A DNA stretch of 64,000 nucleotides from an uncultured Dehalococcoidia bacterium (GCA_951812395.1 CATOSD010000001.1:434001-498000); one strand, 5' to 3'. Positions 15,315-24,251 are shown, numbered from the stretch's first letter. Made by a program: numbers and translations. Notes: generated by a model from the sequence alone, not told the origin.

Positions 15315-16889
15315 ATGACAGAACTGCTTATAGAAAACGGCCTCATCGTCGACGGCAGCGGCAGCCCCGGCTACCACGCCTCCGTCAGCGTACGCGACGA
15401 GCGCATCGCGATTCACCGCGGCGAGACGCCTGAACTGGACGCGGCGCGCGTCATCGACGCGACGGGCAAGGTGGTGTGTCCCGGCTTCGTGGACTTACAC
15501 TCCCACGCGGGCCTGACCATCCTGGGCGAGCCGCACCACGACCCGAAGGTGCGCCAGGGCGTGACCACCGAGCTTATCGGCATCGACGGCATATCCCACT
15601 CGCCCTTCAAGTCCCACGAGGAGCTGCGGCGCTACATCTGGCTCGACTCCGGACTCAACGGCTATCCGCCGTACCCGGCGGACTGGCTGAGCGTGGCGGA
15701 CCACCTCGACAAGTACGACAACACCGTGGCCATAAACATGGCCTACATCCTGGGCAACTCGTCGGTGCGCATATGGGGCGTCGGCTGGGGCGCGGAGCCC
15801 GCGTCGGACGCGCAGCTCGCGGACATGCGGGCCGTGGTGCGGGAGGCGATGGAGGAGGGCGCTTGGGGTCTGTCCACGGGCCTGGACTACCCGCCGGGGG
15901 CCTACGCCAGCACCGGTGAGCTTGCGGCGCTTGCGAACGAGTCGGCGCGCCTGGGCGGCTTCTACCACACCCACACGCGGGCCAGCCTGCGGGCGAAGGG
16001 TCTGCTGGCGCCGTGGCATGAGGCGCTGGAGATAGGCCGGCGCGGCGAGAGCGCCGTGCATCTCACGCACTACCGCCAGGGCTCGCAGGGCGTGGGAAGC
16101 CACCTCGACTACCTGGGACTCGTGGAGGACGCCCGGGACGAGGGCATGGACGTTACTTTCGACTGCTACACGTACCCCTACTCGGGCACCACCGTCACCA
16201 TCGGGCTGCCCCACTGGGCGAAGGACGGCGGCCCGGAGCGGCTGATGGCGGCGCTCAACGACGCGGACGACCGCGAGCGGATGAAGCGCGAGATTAGCCG
16301 CGAACGGCTGTACAACAACTGGCTCACCAACTTCACGCAGCCGCAGAACAGGATCTACGACGGGCGGTCCATCGAGGAGATCGCCGAGATGCGCGAACAG
16401 GAGCCGGCGGACGCCCTGTTCGACCTGCTCATCGAGGAGAAGCTGGGCATTTCGACCGTGGGCCTCGGCACCAACGAGCAGACGCTGCCCGCGTTCGTGT
16501 CGCACCCCCACGGCATGATAGCGAGCGACGCCATACTGTTCGGCGAGTTCCCAAGCCCGCGCAGCTACGGCTGCTTCCCCATCGTGCTCGCAGAGTTCGT
16601 CCGCGCCGAGAAGCACCTGCGCCTGCCGGAGGCGATACGGAAGATGACCTCGTTCCCAGCGCAGCGGCTGGGCCTTCCGGACAGGGGTCTGCTGGTCGAG
16701 GGCTTCAAGGCCGACATCGTCATATTCGACCCCAAGACTGTGAAAGCGCCCGCCACCAAGCGCGAGCCAAAGCAGTTCCCGATAGGCATAGACTACGTCA
16801 TCGTCAACGGGCGCGTTGTCATCGACGGCGGCGAAAACACGGGCTCGCTACCAGGCCGCTCGCTGCGACGCGGAAAAGCGTCCACTTAA
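15315..16889 (+). CDS. D-aminoacylase / N-acyl-D-amino-acid deacylase family amidohydrolase
   Basis: A 524-residue zinc amidohydrolase. The N-terminal small beta domain leads to ATGKVVCPGFVDLHSHAG, whose two His (62 and 64) bind metal. FDCYTYPYSGTTVTIG and SHPHGMIASDAILFGEFPSP follow, and the C-terminus returns to the beta domain (GFKADIVIFDPKTVKAPATK). The end matches D-aminoacylases (FPIGIDYVIVNGRVVIDGG). These enzymes release D-amino acids or cleave related cyclic amides. The start at 15315 (ATG) has no strong Shine-Dalgarno. It could feed peptide-derived D-amino acids imported by the window's peptide transporters; that link is inference. Confidence 0.92.
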   Translation: MTELLIENGLIVDGSGSPGYHASVSVRDERIAIHRGETPELDAARVIDATGKVVCPGFVDLHSHAGLTILGEPHHDPKVRQGVTTELIGIDGISHSPFKSHEELRRYIWLDSGLNGYPPYPADWLSVADHLDKYDNTVAINMAYILGNSSVRIWGVGWGAEPASDAQLADMRAVVREAMEEGAWGLSTGLDYPPGAYASTGELAALANESARLGGFYHTHTRASLRAKGLLAPWHEALEIGRRGESAVHLTHYRQGSQGVGSHLDYLGLVEDARDEGMDVTFDCYTYPYSGTTVTIGLPHWAKDGGPERLMAALNDADDRERMKREISRERLYNNWLTNFTQPQNRIYDGRSIEEIAEMREQEPADALFDLLIEEKLGISTVGLGTNEQTLPAFVSHPHGMIASDAILFGEFPSPRSYGCFPIVLAEFVRAEKHLRLPEAIRKMTSFPAQRLGLPDRGLLVEGFKADIVIFDPKTVKAPATKREPKQFPIGIDYVIVNGRVVIDGGENTGSLPGRSLRRGKAST

Positions 16890-16944
16890 GGGCTGCGCCC
16901 GTCTATATTGGGCTGCGCGGGGTATCGACTTAGCTTCCGCACGG

Positions 16945-16953
16945 TGCTACACT
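16945..16953 (+). promoter_or_regulatory. Extended -10 promoter element upstream of dnaA
   Basis: TGCTACACT (extended TG then TACACT), about 80 bases before the dnaA start. The same TGCTAnnnT form appears before several other genes here. No DnaA box is seen in 16890-17032. Confidence 0.4.
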
Positions 16954-17032
16954 TGCGTCCCCCAAGCGCGGCATACAGGCGTTTTTCGACGCATCGAGGC
17001 CGCTGCGGGACTCCAACACCGAGATTTCTTGC

Positions 17033-18409
17033 ATGGCTGACTTATCGGCAACCGAGGTCTGGGAGCGGGCTCTAGACGATCTACAGATACAGGTAACGCG
17101 ACCCACCTTCGAGACTTGGCTCAAGCAGACAACCGGCGTAGCAGTAAGCGACGATGCCTTCGTCGTCGGCGCGCCCAACGCGTTCGTGGCGGAAATGCTC
17201 GAACAGCGCATGTCGTCGCTCATCGCCCAGGCAGTCGAGCGGCAGGTGCGCCGGCGCCTCGACGTGCGTATCGAGGTAGGTGGCAGCCACGCGTACGCCT
17301 CACCCTCCGGCGCCGGCGAGGACGCGGCGTTCGAGCAGCCTGACGCGCCACCGGCCACAGCAGCCACGCGCCAGGCCTCGCGAGGCCGGCGCTCGCGGCT
17401 GAACCCCAAGTACACCTTCGATTCCTTCATAGTCGGCAAGTCCAACGAGCTCGCCCACGGCGCCGCCCACGCCGTCGCCGATCGGCCCGGCGCGGTGTAC
17501 AACCCACTGGTCATCTACTCCAAGGTCGGCTTGGGCAAGACTCACCTGCTGCACGCCATCGGAAGGCTTGCCGGCCGCAAGGCCGCGTCGCTCATCTACA
17601 CCACCGCGGAGGACTTCACGTCCGAGTACATCAGCGCCATCCGCGAGGGCAAAACGGAGGAGTTCCGCGAGACCTACCGGGCCGCCGACGTGCTGCTGCT
17701 CGACGACATCCACTTCCTCATCGGCAAGGAGCAGACACAGGAAGGCTTCTTCCACACCTTCAACGCGCTGCACATGAGCAACCGCCAGATGGTGATTACG
17801 AGCGACCGCCCGGTGACGGCGCTGACGCTGCTGGAGGACCGCATACAGTCCCGCCTCGAAGGCGGGCTGGTGGTGGACATCCAGCCGCCGGGACTGGAGG
17901 AGCGCTCCGCGATACTGCGCGCCAAGGCTGAGGCCCGAGGTCTGAGCCTGCACCCGGTGGTGCTGGAGATGCTCGCGGAGCGGGTGCGCAAGAACGTCCG
18001 CGAGCTGGAAGGAGTGCTCAACCGCGTGGTAGCCTACGCCGACCTCACCCAGTCCCGGATCACCCCTGAACTCGCCTCGAGGGCGATGGCAGAACCGGCG
18101 TCGCAGGCCTGGAGCGGTCACGCCTCCGAGCAGGCGGTGCTTCACGCCGTTTCGAGCCACTTCAAAGTGAGCGAGCATGAGATGAAGGGCGCCAAGAGGG
18201 ACAAGGCGACCACTCGCGCGCGCCACGTCGCGATGTACCTGCTGCGCGAGGACGCCAAGCTGGGATCGTCTGCGATAGGACGCACCCTCGGAGGCAAAAA
18301 CCACGCCACCGTGCTCCGCGGCTGCCGCACCATCGAGACGCGCCAGAACGTGGACGACACCCTGCGCTACGACATATTCGCCATACGCAGCGCCCTCGAG
18401 AGCGCGTAG
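17033..18409 (+). CDS. dnaA: Chromosomal replication initiator protein DnaA
   Basis: A 458-residue initiator that binds DnaA boxes and melts the origin. Domain I (about 1-70) contains WERALDDLQIQVTRPTFETW; domain II is a short Ala-rich linker; domain III (about 120-345) has Walker A VGLGKTHLLHAIG (Lys169), Walker B VLLLDDIHFLIGKEQTQEGF and sensor VITSDRPVTAL; domain IV ends with the DNA-binding signature TLGGKNHATVLRGCRTI. One oddity: the P-loop reads YSKVGLGKT, with Ser where the first Gly of GxxxxGKT normally sits. All other key residues are present. It stands alone; recF, dnaN and gyrB are not beside it. Confidence 0.97.
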   Translation: MADLSATEVWERALDDLQIQVTRPTFETWLKQTTGVAVSDDAFVVGAPNAFVAEMLEQRMSSLIAQAVERQVRRRLDVRIEVGGSHAYASPSGAGEDAAFEQPDAPPATAATRQASRGRRSRLNPKYTFDSFIVGKSNELAHGAAHAVADRPGAVYNPLVIYSKVGLGKTHLLHAIGRLAGRKAASLIYTTAEDFTSEYISAIREGKTEEFRETYRAADVLLLDDIHFLIGKEQTQEGFFHTFNALHMSNRQMVITSDRPVTALTLLEDRIQSRLEGGLVVDIQPPGLEERSAILRAKAEARGLSLHPVVLEMLAERVRKNVRELEGVLNRVVAYADLTQSRITPELASRAMAEPASQAWSGHASEQAVLHAVSSHFKVSEHEMKGAKRDKATTRARHVAMYLLREDAKLGSSAIGRTLGGKNHATVLRGCRTIETRQNVDDTLRYDIFAIRSALESA

Positions 18410-18413
18410 CCCG

Positions 18414-19718
18414 TTAGCCGCGGGCAGTGACGGCGGGCCGTGGCGGCGGTGTGGCCAGCACCAGCGCGGCGGCCAGCAGGTACGCGGCGAAGAACGTCCA
18501 CAGCGCGATCATGTAGCTGCTGGTCTCGTCGAACACGAAGGCCGCGAAGATAGGCCCTCCCACCGTCGCCAGTAGCTGGAACGGCGACACGTATCCCCGT
18601 ATCGTGCCCAGAAAACCCCGCCCGAAGTAGTCGGCCCAGATGAGCGACTGCACCACCGCCCACGCCCCGCGCGTCGAGCCGTACACCACGCCGAACGCGA
18701 TCGCCTCGATATTCGAGTCCGCGCCCATCAGCACCAGCAGTCCCGCGGCGCTCCCAAGAAGCGAGGCCGAGGTGAGATAGCGGATGTGGAACCGCTCAGC
18801 CAGAAAGCCCCACACAAGCTTGGACGGGATGGCGAATATGGCGTAGGTGGTGAGGCTGAATGCTGCTATCGTCGTCGATAGTCCCTGGTCGGTGAGAAAG
18901 GGTATCTGATGCAGGATGACACCGCTCACCGCTATGCCGGCGAGGTTCGTCGCGACGACGAGCATCCACAGCGTGGGACTGCGGAAGGCCGCCGCCGCCG
19001 TCCAGCTGTGCTCCCCGTCGGGGGCGACGCCCTGCACCGCCGCGTCGGGAGCGTTGGCCGAGGCGGCGCCGTCCGGCGACAATCCCATGTCCTCAGGCTG
19101 CCGCCGCATCCACATCCACGACGTGGGCGCGACTATCAGCCAGGGCAGCACGCCCATGACCACCCAGGCTCCGCGCCACCCCATGGAGGCAATCAACGCA
19201 AGCACCAGCGGCGCCATAACCACCTCGCCGACGTTGATCCCGGCCGCCGAGATGCCCGTGGCCCTTCCGCGGCGCCGAACGAACCACTTCGCCAGCGTGC
19301 TGTTCGTCACAACGTGGCTCAACCCCGCCTGGCCTATCGCTCCCATAACTCCGAAGAAGAGGAGGAATTGCCAGAACGAGTTCACCTGCGACATCAGAAT
19401 CGTGGCGAGGCCCATCACTATCGCACCCGCCGTCATCAGGTAGCGCGGGCCGTAGCGGTCCAGCAGGGGGCCGATTATGGGGTTTATGAGGAGGTTGATA
19501 ACCTGCCGGGTCACGATTGGCGCCGTCGTCACGGTCCGGGTCCATCCCAGCTCGGTGCTCATCGGCTTAAGGAACTGGCCGAACATCGGCAGCCCGATGC
19601 CCGCGCCGAGCCAGTTGGCGAAGAACACGCCGGCCACGATGCGCCAGCCGTAGTACGAGCCGCGCAGGCGCCTCCAGGACCTCGAGACGCCGCTTCCCGC
19701 TTGGCTGATGTCTAGCAA
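18414..19718 (-). CDS. Major facilitator superfamily transporter
   Basis: A 434-residue membrane protein with two six-helix halves around a cytoplasmic loop (about residues 205-235). Visible MFS marks: NPIIGPLLDRYGPRYLMTAG (motif A, loop 2-3), WFVRRRGRATGISAAGINVG and SKLVWGFLAERFHIRYLTSA (the loop 8-9 copy of motif A). The style resembles the oxalate/formate and monocarboxylate porter group, but the substrate is not determinable. It converges with dnaA (stops 4 bases apart) and lies between dnaA and the candidate origin, an unusual insertion into that neighbourhood. Confidence 0.92.
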   Translation of the reverse strand: MLDISQAGSGVSRSWRRLRGSYYGWRIVAGVFFANWLGAGIGLPMFGQFLKPMSTELGWTRTVTTAPIVTRQVINLLINPIIGPLLDRYGPRYLMTAGAIVMGLATILMSQVNSFWQFLLFFGVMGAIGQAGLSHVVTNSTLAKWFVRRRGRATGISAAGINVGEVVMAPLVLALIASMGWRGAWVVMGVLPWLIVAPTSWMWMRRQPEDMGLSPDGAASANAPDAAVQGVAPDGEHSWTAAAAFRSPTLWMLVVATNLAGIAVSGVILHQIPFLTDQGLSTTIAAFSLTTYAIFAIPSKLVWGFLAERFHIRYLTSASLLGSAAGLLVLMGADSNIEAIAFGVVYGSTRGAWAVVQSLIWADYFGRGFLGTIRGYVSPFQLLATVGGPIFAAFVFDETSSYMIALWTFFAAYLLAAALVLATPPPRPAVTARG

Positions 19719-19739
19719 ATAGTTGACCTAACCACTAAA

Positions 19740-19996
19740 CCCGGAATAAACATTCGCCCCTTGACCATGTGCGTAACTGTCGCAAAAATGTGCGTAACTC
19801 CGCCAAGACTGTGCATAACCCTATGGATAACCACTAGCCCAAAAGCCGGCCACAACAGGTCTTAGCCACTGTATAAACGGATTCCGGCGTTACGCACACC
19901 CTGGCATAGTTCAAGCACACAGCCGACGCCCTAGCAGAGCCTCTATCCGTCCCACAAAACGCACAGCATTATTATTACTGTTATTATTCCAACAGT
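19740..19996. other. Candidate chromosomal replication origin (oriC)
   Basis: A gene-free, AT-richer gap between the MFS gene and obg with a cluster of DnaA-box-like 9-mers: TGTGCGTAA at 19768-19776 and 19789-19797, TGTGCATAA at 19810-19818 (a perfect TGTGNATAA), TATGGATAA at 19822-19830, and TTACGCACA (the inverse form) at 19890-19898. The first three are spaced exactly 21 bases start to start, two helical turns, in one orientation. A run CATTATTATTACTGTTATTA lies at 19967-19986 and could be the unwinding element. dnaA is 1.3 kb away. Such clustering is not seen elsewhere in the window. Confidence 0.72.
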
Positions 19997-21256
19997 ATGA
20001 TAGACAAAGTTACTATAGAAATTAATAGTGGTAACGGTGGTAACGGCGTCGTGAGCGGACGGCGCGAGAAATATGTGCCCCGTGGAGGCCCCGACGGCGG
20101 GGATGGTGGTGACGGTGGCAGTGTGTACCTGCGGGCCGACGTCAACCTGAACACCCTCTCGGGCTTCCGGTATAACAGAACGTTCTCCGCGGGCCACGGC
20201 GGCAGCGGCGCTGGCGCGCGTAAGCATGGCAAACGAGGCAACAACCTGGTGGTCGCCGTCCCCGTCGGCACGCAGGTCTGGGTGGAGGGCGCCGAGGCCC
20301 GCCTGGCGGCGGACGTCGCGTCCGAGGGCCAGCGGGTGCTCGTGGCGCAGGGCGGCCGGGGCGGCCGCGGCAACACCCACTTCGTCACGTCTCGCAACCG
20401 CTTTCCACGCCTGGCCGAGGCGGGCGAGCCCGGCGAGAGCGTGCGCCTGCGCCTGGAGCTGAAGCTGCTCGCGGACGTTGGCATCGTTGGCGTGCCGAAC
20501 GCTGGCAAATCCAGTCTGCTCGCGGCGTCCACCCGCGCGCGTCCCCGCGTGGCGGACTATCCCTTCACTACGCTGGAGCCTGCCTTGGGCGTAGTAGAAC
20601 GGCGGCGAGAGAGCTTCGTCCTCGTCGACATTCCCGGGATCATCGACGGCGCGCATACGGGCGCGGGGCTCGGCCACGAGTTTCTGCGTCACGTCGAGCG
20701 TACGCGGGTCCTGGTGCACCTTGTGGATGGCTCGCTCGACGAGGCCGTGGATCAGTGGAGGCTCGTAAATGACGAGCTGCGGCTGTTCGATGAGCGGCTC
20801 TCCGACAAGCCGCAGCTGCTGGCCGTGAACAAACTGGATCTGCCGGAGACGCGGGAACGGCTCTCGGGGTTTGTGCAGGAGTTCGGGGAGCTGGGCGTGG
20901 AGGTGTGGCCGGTGTCGGCGGCGACGGGAGAGGGCGTGGACGAGCTGATGGACGCGGCGCTGCGTGCGCTGGCGGAGGAACGACCGCAGGCGCGGGACGA
21001 TGACGAGGCCATTCCGGTGCTCAGGCCGCAGCCCCGGCGGCCTGTGGTGCGCGTTCACAGGGATGGCGACAACTTCGTGCTAGAGGCTCCGACCGCGGTT
21101 CGGATCGCCCAGGTGCTGAATCAGGACGACTGGCACGCCCGCACGCAGTTCTACGCGTACCTGTCGCGCATCGGGGCGATACGGGCGCTGGAGGCCGCGG
21201 GCGTGGCCACGGGCGACACCGTGCGCATTGGCAAGCTCGAATGGGAGTGGGAGTGA
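19997..21256 (+). CDS. obg: Obg family GTPase (ribosome assembly)
   Basis: A 419-residue essential GTPase acting in 50S assembly and stress control. It has the Gly-rich Obg fold (about 1-155; GGNGVVSGRREKYVPRGGPD), then the G domain with G1 GVPNAGKSS (about 165), PFTTLEP, DIPGIIDGAHTGAGLGHEFL, NKLDLPE and SAATGEG, and a C-terminal OCT domain from about residue 340. The start ATG lies directly next to the candidate origin's AT-rich run. The stop is one base before the nadD start, so obg-nadD-pyrE is a single operon. Confidence 0.96.
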   Translation: MIDKVTIEINSGNGGNGVVSGRREKYVPRGGPDGGDGGDGGSVYLRADVNLNTLSGFRYNRTFSAGHGGSGAGARKHGKRGNNLVVAVPVGTQVWVEGAEARLAADVASEGQRVLVAQGGRGGRGNTHFVTSRNRFPRLAEAGEPGESVRLRLELKLLADVGIVGVPNAGKSSLLAASTRARPRVADYPFTTLEPALGVVERRRESFVLVDIPGIIDGAHTGAGLGHEFLRHVERTRVLVHLVDGSLDEAVDQWRLVNDELRLFDERLSDKPQLLAVNKLDLPETRERLSGFVQEFGELGVEVWPVSAATGEGVDELMDAALRALAEERPQARDDDEAIPVLRPQPRRPVVRVHRDGDNFVLEAPTAVRIAQVLNQDDWHARTQFYAYLSRIGAIRALEAAGVATGDTVRIGKLEWEWE

Positions 21257-21257
21257 G

Positions 21258-21854
21258 GTGCGCGTAGGCGTATTCGGCGGCACGTTCGACCCGGTCCACC
21301 TCGGACACCTCGCCGCCGCGGAAGAGGCGACCGAGCTCCTGGCGCTGGACGAGATGTTGTTCGTGCCCGCGGGTCAGCCATGGTTCAAGGCCGGCGAGCC
21401 GGTGACAGATGCCGGGCACCGGCTGAACATGGTGAGCCTCGCCGTCGAATCCAACCCTCGCTTCCGGGTGTCCGACGTAGAGGTCGCCAGGCCGGGGCCC
21501 AGCTATACCGTGGACACGCTGGAGCAGCTACATGACGCCACGCAGCCCGGTACGGAACTCTTCCTGGTGCTGGGAATGGACGCCTTAGCTGAGATGCACC
21601 GCTGGCGCTGTCCGGCGCGGGTATTCGAGCTCGCCACGGTCGTGGGCGTCGCGCGGCCCGGCGCGGCGTTCGACCCTGAGGCGCTGAGCGGCATCTTTCC
21701 AAGCGCCGCCGACCACGTCATAATGCTTGACGTGCCGCTGGTTGACGTTGGAGCGACGGAGCTGCGCCGGCGCGCTGCGTCCGGGCGCTCGCTGCGGTAT
21801 CTGGTGCCGGAAAACGTGGAACAGTACATACGTGAGCATGGGCTTTACAGGTGA
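21258..21854 (+). CDS. nadD: Nicotinate-nucleotide adenylyltransferase
   Basis: A 198-residue enzyme joining nicotinate mononucleotide and ATP to deamido-NAD. It has the nucleotidyltransferase signature GGTFDPVHLGHLAAAEEA near the N-terminus and FVPAGQPWFK. The usual ISSTxIR motif appears as VGATELRRRAASG. I chose the GTG at 21258, one base after the obg stop, because it places VGVFGGTFDP at the N-terminus as in the family; the frame is open upstream inside obg. obg-nadD adjacency is common in bacteria. Confidence 0.95.
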   Translation: MRVGVFGGTFDPVHLGHLAAAEEATELLALDEMLFVPAGQPWFKAGEPVTDAGHRLNMVSLAVESNPRFRVSDVEVARPGPSYTVDTLEQLHDATQPGTELFLVLGMDALAEMHRWRCPARVFELATVVGVARPGAAFDPEALSGIFPSAADHVIMLDVPLVDVGATELRRRAASGRSLRYLVPENVEQYIREHGLYR

Positions 21855-21861
21855 GAAGTAG

Positions 21862-22461
21862 ATGACGACACCGAGCGCGAAGGTCGAGACGATACTGGAG
21901 TTGGCCAAGCAGTTGGGCGCTCTGCAATTCGGGGAGTTCCGGCTGTCCGCGGGAGAGATCACCTCGTACTACTTCGATGGTCGCCTGCTGACGCTCGACC
22001 CTGAGGGCGCGAACCTGGTGGGCGAGGCGCTGCTTCCGCTGCTCGCCGAATGCGGCGCCGACGTGATAGCCGGCCCCACGCTGGGCGCGGACCCCATAGT
22101 CGCCGCCGTCGCAGTGCTCAGCCACCAGCGCGGCGCGCCTATTCCGGCGCTCATCGTGCGCAAAGAAGCGAAGAGCTACGGTATGGCCCGCTCTATCGAG
22201 GGGAAGATGCCAGACAACGCGCGCATCGCGGTGGTGGACGACACCTGTTCCACCGGCGCCAGCCTGTTCCACGCTATCGATGCTGTGGAGGCGGCGGGAG
22301 GCACCGTGGTCAAGGTGCTGAGCATCCTGGACCGCCACGAGGGCGGCAGCAAGGAGTTGCGTCGCCGCGGCTACGACTTCACAGCGCTGCTGGAAGCCAA
22401 CGAGAAGGGCCAAATCGCGCCCAGCGCCGCCTATTCCCGTGCCATTCCGAGCCAAGCGTAG
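21862..22461 (+). CDS. pyrE: Orotate phosphoribosyltransferase
   Basis: A 199-residue enzyme of pyrimidine synthesis that adds PRPP to orotate. Seen: FGEFRLSAGEITSYYFDGRL, GPTLGADPIVAAVAVLS, RKEAKSYGMARSIEGKMPDN and the PRPP-binding VVVDDTCSTGASLFHAIDAV (about residue 123). The start is 8 bases after nadD. The last seven codons and the stop lie inside an R2 repeat (GCCATTCCGAGCCAAGCGTA), so the C-terminal AIPSQA is repeat-derived; the native end was probably altered by the insertion without harming the core. Confidence 0.95.
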   Translation: MTTPSAKVETILELAKQLGALQFGEFRLSAGEITSYYFDGRLLTLDPEGANLVGEALLPLLAECGADVIAGPTLGADPIVAAVAVLSHQRGAPIPALIVRKEAKSYGMARSIEGKMPDNARIAVVDDTCSTGASLFHAIDAVEAAGGTVVKVLSILDRHEGGSKELRRRGYDFTALLEANEKGQIAPSAAYSRAIPSQA

Positions 22462-22508
22462 CGTTCCCATGTCATTCCGAGCGAAGCGGAGCGCAGCCGA
22501 GGAATCTA
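22440..22508. repeat. R2 repeat, two adjacent units, overlapping the pyrE stop
   Basis: GCCATTCCGAGCCAAGCGTA, then TGTCATTCCGAGCGAAGCGG with a GCAGCCGAGGAATCT end. The first unit supplies the pyrE stop codon. Same family as 15119-15204 and the diverged unit at 30547. Confidence 0.82.
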
Positions 22509-22543
22509 GCGCGCCCATCGGCGTGCCCCCAAGAGCGTAAACC

Positions 22544-23185
22544 ATGAAGATTCTGATGATTCGCCACGGCGTGACCGCCGCGAACGCCGAGGGCCGGCTG
22601 CAGGGCCACGCCGACGTCGAGCTGTCCGCCGATGGCGTCGACCAGGCTGAGCGGCTGCACCGCCGCTTCGCGGCCGAGGACCTGCGACCCACGCACGTAT
22701 ACTCCAGCCCGCTCCGCCGCACCGCCGAAACCGCCCGCATCGTCTCCCGCTCCTGGGACGTCCCCATAGTCCACCTGGACGACCTGAAGGAAACGGACGT
22801 GGGAGCGTTCACGGGGCTGACCATAGCCGAGGCCGCCGTCAAGTTCCCCGAGATGACGCGCGCGTTCCTCGAGCACGACGACTGGGACGCCGTCGACAAC
22901 GCCGAGGGCTACCGGCAGCGCAACGATCGCGCGCGGCGTGTGGTGGACCGCGTCATCGCCGACCACGCGGACGGTGACGTGGTGGTGCTGTTCGCGCACG
23001 GCGGCATACTTCAATGCATCGTGGCCGCGCTGCTGGGCACGGAGAGAGTTTGGAGCGTTGCCGTCGCCAACACCGCCGTCTTCGAGTTCGAGATCGACCT
23101 GGAGCGGTGGCGGCAGAACACCGATCGGCAGAACAACCGGCGCTGGCGCATCCTGCGCTTCAACGACGCCGAGCACCTGCGCTAG
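22544..23185 (+). CDS. Histidine phosphatase (phosphoglycerate mutase superfamily)
   Basis: A 213-residue phosphatase with the catalytic MIRHGVTAANAEGRLQGHAD (phospho-His at residue 8 in RHG), SSPLRRTAETARIVS, the acid residue in LKETDVGAFTGLTI and the second His in VVLFAHGGILQCIVAALLG. Possible roles include alpha-ribazole phosphatase (CobC) or a sugar-phosphate phosphatase; sequence alone does not decide. cobQ is present 32 kb away, but there is no operon link. It follows pyrE after the R2 repeat. Confidence 0.92.
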   Translation: MKILMIRHGVTAANAEGRLQGHADVELSADGVDQAERLHRRFAAEDLRPTHVYSSPLRRTAETARIVSRSWDVPIVHLDDLKETDVGAFTGLTIAEAAVKFPEMTRAFLEHDDWDAVDNAEGYRQRNDRARRVVDRVIADHADGDVVVLFAHGGILQCIVAALLGTERVWSVAVANTAVFEFEIDLERWRQNTDRQNNRRWRILRFNDAEHLR

Positions 23186-23194
23186 GCCGATCTC

Positions 23195-23923
23195 ATGAGC
23201 ACACCAGACCCAGACCCCGGCGGTTCCAGGTCACGCGATTTCTTCGTGTTCCCGGATCCGCCCAAACCCACACCCGATGATACGAACACCTTCAACCACC
23301 TAGCCGTCAACGGCAACGCCTACTTGCTGAGGGAGTTTCTGGGGAATCGCCAGTCCACGCTTCTCACCGGACGGAGATATGTCAGCCAGATGGTGACCTC
23401 GGACTTGAGAGGGCTACATTACCCCGACCTGCAGGTGGCCTTCGACGTGGACCCCGCAGCCTACAAGGCGCGCAACGCATACGTGGCGTCGGACCACGGT
23501 AAACCTCTGGACTTCGTTCTGGAGATAGCGGCGCCGAACACCGGACGCATACACGTAACCGACAAACGCGTGGACTATGCGTCGCTGGGGATTCCGGAGT
23601 ACTGGCGATTCGACGAGACGGGAGAGCACCACGGCGCGAGACTGGGTGGGGACCGTCTGGTCGGCGGCGAGTACGAGCCAATTTCGATAGAGGAGATATC
23701 CGAGAGCGAGTTGCGGGGATTCAGCGCCGTGTTGAACGTGTACCTGCACTGGGAAGAGGGCGAGCTGCGCTTCTACGACCCCGCGACGGGACGGCCCCTT
23801 CGCTCGGTGGCCAGCGAGGGCGCCCGCGCCGATGCCGCCGAGCGTGGCCTTGACGGCGAACGCGCCCGCGCCGATGCGAGAGTCCGCGAGCTCGAGGAGC
23901 GGCTACGCCGGCAAGGCGACTGA
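23195..23923 (+). CDS. Uma2 family (DUF820) putative endonuclease
   Basis: A 242-residue Uma2 protein, paralogous to the gene at 4364-5113. Core motifs: YPDLQVAFDVDPAAYKARNA, GKPLDFVLEIAAPNTGRIHV, KRVDYASLGIPEYWRFDETG and LHWEEGELRFYDPATGRPLR, then an Ala/Arg-rich coiled C-terminus. It begins 10 bases after the phosphatase stop, so it is probably co-transcribed. It converges with ylxP, stops 10 bases apart. Confidence 0.88.
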   Translation: MSTPDPDPGGSRSRDFFVFPDPPKPTPDDTNTFNHLAVNGNAYLLREFLGNRQSTLLTGRRYVSQMVTSDLRGLHYPDLQVAFDVDPAAYKARNAYVASDHGKPLDFVLEIAAPNTGRIHVTDKRVDYASLGIPEYWRFDETGEHHGARLGGDRLVGGEYEPISIEEISESELRGFSAVLNVYLHWEEGELRFYDPATGRPLRSVASEGARADAAERGLDGERARADARVRELEERLRRQGD

Positions 23924-23933
23924 CAGGCGCACG

Positions 23934-24227
23934 CTAGAAGCCGGCCACTATCTCGCTCTCTATGCTGAGCACCTCCACGTCCTCTCGCCCCGACTCCACG
24001 TAGGCCAGCGCCTTCGCCAGCGCCTCGTCGGCGTGCTTGGCGTCGTTGGCCACGCAGGCGACGCCGAGCGTGGCCACTTGCCAGCTATCGTTGTCGGCGA
24101 CCTCGGCGATCGCGACGTTGAACCTGCCGCGCACCCGCGAGCACAGCGAGGCGATGACGCGGCGCTTGCCCTTGAGGCTCCGGTTGCCGTGCAGGCGCAG
24201 CCGGACGGTGCCGATGCCGATGACCAC
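23934..24227 (-). CDS. ylxP: DUF503 / YlxP family protein
   Basis: A 97-residue protein of the YlxP/DUF503 family: GIGTVRLRLHGNRSLKGKRR, VIASLCSRVRGRFNVAIAEV, then DNDSWQVATLGVACVANDAK and a C-terminal SIESEIVAGF. YlxP is often found with translation-factor genes; its biochemical role is unsettled. Here it follows hpt by 24 bases on the same strand. The length is exactly that of the family. Confidence 0.93.
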   Translation of the reverse strand: MVIGIGTVRLRLHGNRSLKGKRRVIASLCSRVRGRFNVAIAEVADNDSWQVATLGVACVANDAKHADEALAKALAYVESGREDVEVLSIESEIVAGF

Positions 24228-24251
24228 GTCGCCCGCTACTCCGCCGGCCGC

